From assembly GCA_008711295.1 (NCBI GenBank), contig VUYV01000755.1, positions 58,871 to 122,870 on the forward strand: a DNA stretch of 64,000 nt. Reading direction: 5' to 3'. This DNA is from Anarhynchus alexandrinus. Lineage: Eukaryota > Chordata > Aves > Charadriiformes > Charadriidae. The notes beneath the pieces were generated by a model that saw only the letters and a list, made by a program, of their open reading frames with translations, was not told where the DNA came from and did not search any database. Both the position numbers and the translations under genes were made by a program. Below, one piece after another: positions 61,141 to 64,000 of the stretch. Position 1 is the stretch's first letter; every line of letters starts with the position of its first letter.

Positions 61141-64000
61141 CAAGGCTGAGCTAAGTCCCTGCCCTCATGGAGACCTCTGCGGGGGGCAGGAGAAGGACGG
61201 GCAGTCTGACCAGCCTACTTATGGCACGGCCACCAGGGCATCTATTCCCCAAGTGGGAGGGGATAGCGCTCCTTGCAGATGCATCCCCTCTGCTCGCGTC
61301 CAGCTCTGCCGGCTTCTTGTCTTCCCATTTCTCACTCCTCACATCTTGTTGGTCACCTGGTTGTTACTGAACGCAAAGAGGGGAGCAGGGGTGACACTGA
61401 ATGTGGTCTCTCCTGCATGCTGCAGTTGTTAAATCCAAAAAACAGCAAACAAAAATATGATGCCACCTAATGACATATTGTAAAACCCTCTGGCATACTC
61501 AGGAAAACTTCCTCTCTTTTCTAGGACGTAATAGACTTTTGTCTATAAATTTGGCCAAGTGAAGATCAGACTCTGTAAAGGTTCCTCTGCTACCTTTATT
61601 TATCTAGAGAAAATGGGATTAACACAGAGGTAAGCCCTTTTGGGAGAGGTTTTGTCAGAATATGACATTAGCCTCTTCTTTTCTCCTCGTGGATTTTGCC
61701 AGCGACCCAAATCACTAAAAATCATGAGTGTCCAGCTCCACCCTCAAACCTTTTTTTGCTATGTAAACCTCACACAAAACTTCAGCCTCCCCAATCCCTC
61801 TACACTTTTTAAACACATTTTGCAGAAGAGGCCAAAGTCACTCTGTGACATTTTATTGCTCTTACAGACTCTGCCATTGTGCTGAGCACATACAGAGAGG
61901 ACCAAATTGCTCCAACCCCTACAATTTTTATGCTTCCCTTATGCCACTGTTCTCTCACTCCAGCCAATTTAGGATGCTGGGATCTCACACAACTGAACTA
62001 AGTGGCTTTCTAAGCCAGATCTGCTCATTCTTTTGAAGTCAATAACTGCTCACTAGATAGAAGTTATAAGTAATACATTTCTCTTTGTGCCTCTTACTGA
62101 CAACAAGAAAAACATTAATTTAACTTCTTTGGCTGAATGTGGACTAAAGCCTTAAAAAGAAGATGAGTGACTCAAACTACTTTGCTGCTGTTGCCCTGCA
62201 ACTCTCAAAGAGAAATGAAATACTGCAGGGATCCTAGAACTCAGTTACAGCAACTTGCAGAGGAGAGAATAATTTCAGTTACAATCTACCAAGCCATACA
62301 AAAATACTAGTTCAGCTTTATGCACATTAAGTCTCCTTGACCCTGTTCAATTTTGAAAATTATATATATATTTAAGGGACTTAACAAACGATTTACTTCC
62401 AGCTGATTTCTCTCTGGCAAAGAAACCACTATTGAAATGCTACTTTTTTCCTGTAGACTCAGAATGACATCACTGGTCCATTTATGTTGTCATTGTTATT
62501 ATCATTTGTATGAATGTAACATCAAAATAGCCAGATCAAGATCTGCAAGTGTGTAGGGCATGATAAGAGAAAGTGCCAGTGATATAAATAGATGAAGCCA
62601 GAGGGATGGGAGCACGGACAAAGAGAAGTGAGATACTCAAGGTCATCCATAGTATCAGTGAGAAAGAGCTGACGTTTTATCCCAGTAAAAAATCCTGAAG
62701 CTTTCCATACGGTAGCCATTTCAAAAATAACATAAACTTGCCAAATTAGAGCAATCTAAATTTAGGATGTTATTCTGCATAACGTGATACCTTCTAGCTT
62801 AATCTTTTTCAATGAATCTATAGTGACTTGCTAATCCTATCTGACATAAATACAGAACAATCAGAAGTAATAATCTGTAACTCATTAATCCTGATTTTGG
62901 TTATGATGCCTAGTATTATATTTCATATCAGTGCCTTATAGCACATTCAGCAACAATGCAAATGATTAATCAATATTAGACGAGGAGATGCAGTTGTACA
63001 GACTCCTGCTTTCTTCCAAACTTTCATTTTGTTTTTACATGTATGCACATAATAAAAAATTAACACTCAACCAATTCAGAACTGTAGTATGTTTATTAAG
63101 CTGTGTAATCATCTGACATGTTTACAACTACATTTCTCATACTAATTAACAGGAAAAATGTAAAGCATCTCTTGTTTTTTCAGGCTGCTTTTCTTAAAAA
63201 ATATTCCACAGATGGCATTTTTGACTAGTGCTGTGCAGTAATGTTTAATAAAAGTTGCATAGAGGCTTATGAACCCCAGTTAATATTTAAAGCCGGCTTT
63301 CAGTGGCAGCAGGAAATGATCCATCTATGTCAACAGTGGAAAACAGCAGCAACAAAAGTTTCCTTGGGAGGTATGCCCTTTTGAACATAGGGCAGTTCAC
63401 ATATCTTGTAGAGAACTGTTCAATGGGTATCCTGCGTGCACACAGTGGCCTCCCCTTTTGTTCATGCTCTATTCATCGCACTTCCAAGCTTTCCATATAT
63501 CTTCAGTCTTATGTGGTTGACTTGTGTGAAAGTTTTCACTCACCTACTCCTCAAGAAGAAATGCCTGCGACTGCCCTAGCTCCTGCTTGTATTTTTATAC
63601 CTGTTCATCAATAATAGTATTGAAAGTAGCTTAGGTCTTACGTAAGTTTAAATATAGAGTATACAAACTAAGGTTTTGGATCAAGGAATAAACAGAAAGT
63701 TGGGGTTTGGCTTGTCAAATATCTCTGCAATCACGGTTTTGCAACTTTGGCTCTTCCATGCCCTGCAACTTCTCAGTTAAGGAAGACATAAAATTTATTT
63801 TTCTAAATACAGCTATAGTTCTGTATTACTGTATCTAGAACAACATTCAACAAAAATTAAAATACATATAATATGGGGAAAAAATCCTTTTCTTGCTACA
63901 ACAGAATTCTACAGTCGGTAATCAATGTTGTTCTGTTAAAGACGGAAACAGAAGGACCTGAAATAAAAAAAAAAAGGTGGAAGTTTCATACTTCTCAGTG
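61141..64000. other. Intronic or intergenic sequence, nothing recognised
   Basis: This is moderately GC at its left edge, then AT-rich. Open frames such as 61640-61885 and 63303-63614 (plus) lack domains, codon bias and splice support. A TATATATA tract lies near 62362-62371. No transposon or RNA gene was recognised. Confidence 0.5.

Noticed and set aside
63303..63614. Plus-strand open frame of 103 codons near the window end
   Set aside because: There are no domain or motif features and no splice evidence. It is treated as chance.
40788..64000. Search for additional EGF exons upstream
   Set aside because: Visible donor-like sites on the minus strand (for example near 44185, 48450, 49207, 52077, 56187 and 57086) were read back and none was preceded by an EGF cysteine pattern.

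Overview
This window looks like bird nuclear DNA. It is AT-rich, mostly non-coding, and its interspersed repeats are nearly all fragments of CR1, the dominant avian LINE, including the typical ATTCTATG-type 3' ends. Two isolated N positions (15361, 49941) suggest a draft assembly. I see no prokaryotic features, tRNA or rRNA genes, or CRISPR arrays.

Only one gene can be supported. It lies on the minus strand and is a small internal part of what I take to be EYS (eyes shut homolog), a large secreted photoreceptor protein made of EGF repeats, a long Ser/Thr-rich spacer and laminin-G domains. In transcription order, from high to low coordinates, the exons are: an EGF exon at 40663-40787; an EGF exon at 36377-36501; an exon at 28253-28505 that finishes one EGF repeat, starts another and runs into spacer sequence; and a large spacer exon at about 25603-26885. 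The first three have consensus splice sites, matching phases and no stops. The fourth, which should correspond to the very large spacer exon of EYS (human exon 26, from memory), is broken by several stops and at least two frame changes. No upstream EGF exons or downstream laminin-G exons were recognised, so the rest of the window is treated as intron.

Layout: 1-25600 is intron with three CR1 pieces and an assembly scar near 15.36 kb. From 25600 to 40800 are the four exons, two further CR1 copies, an old CR1/L3-like relic near 39.1 kb and simple repeats. From 40800 to 64000 is long intron with a 165-bp direct duplication near 57 kb, two A/T hairpins near 47 kb, and a GC-richer patch with a G-run at 60.4-61.1 kb. 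The main point of interest is the decayed spacer exon beside intact EGF exons. Its ends are both phase 1, so skipping it would keep the reading frame. Opposite-facing CR1 copies also flank the block containing this exon and the next one.
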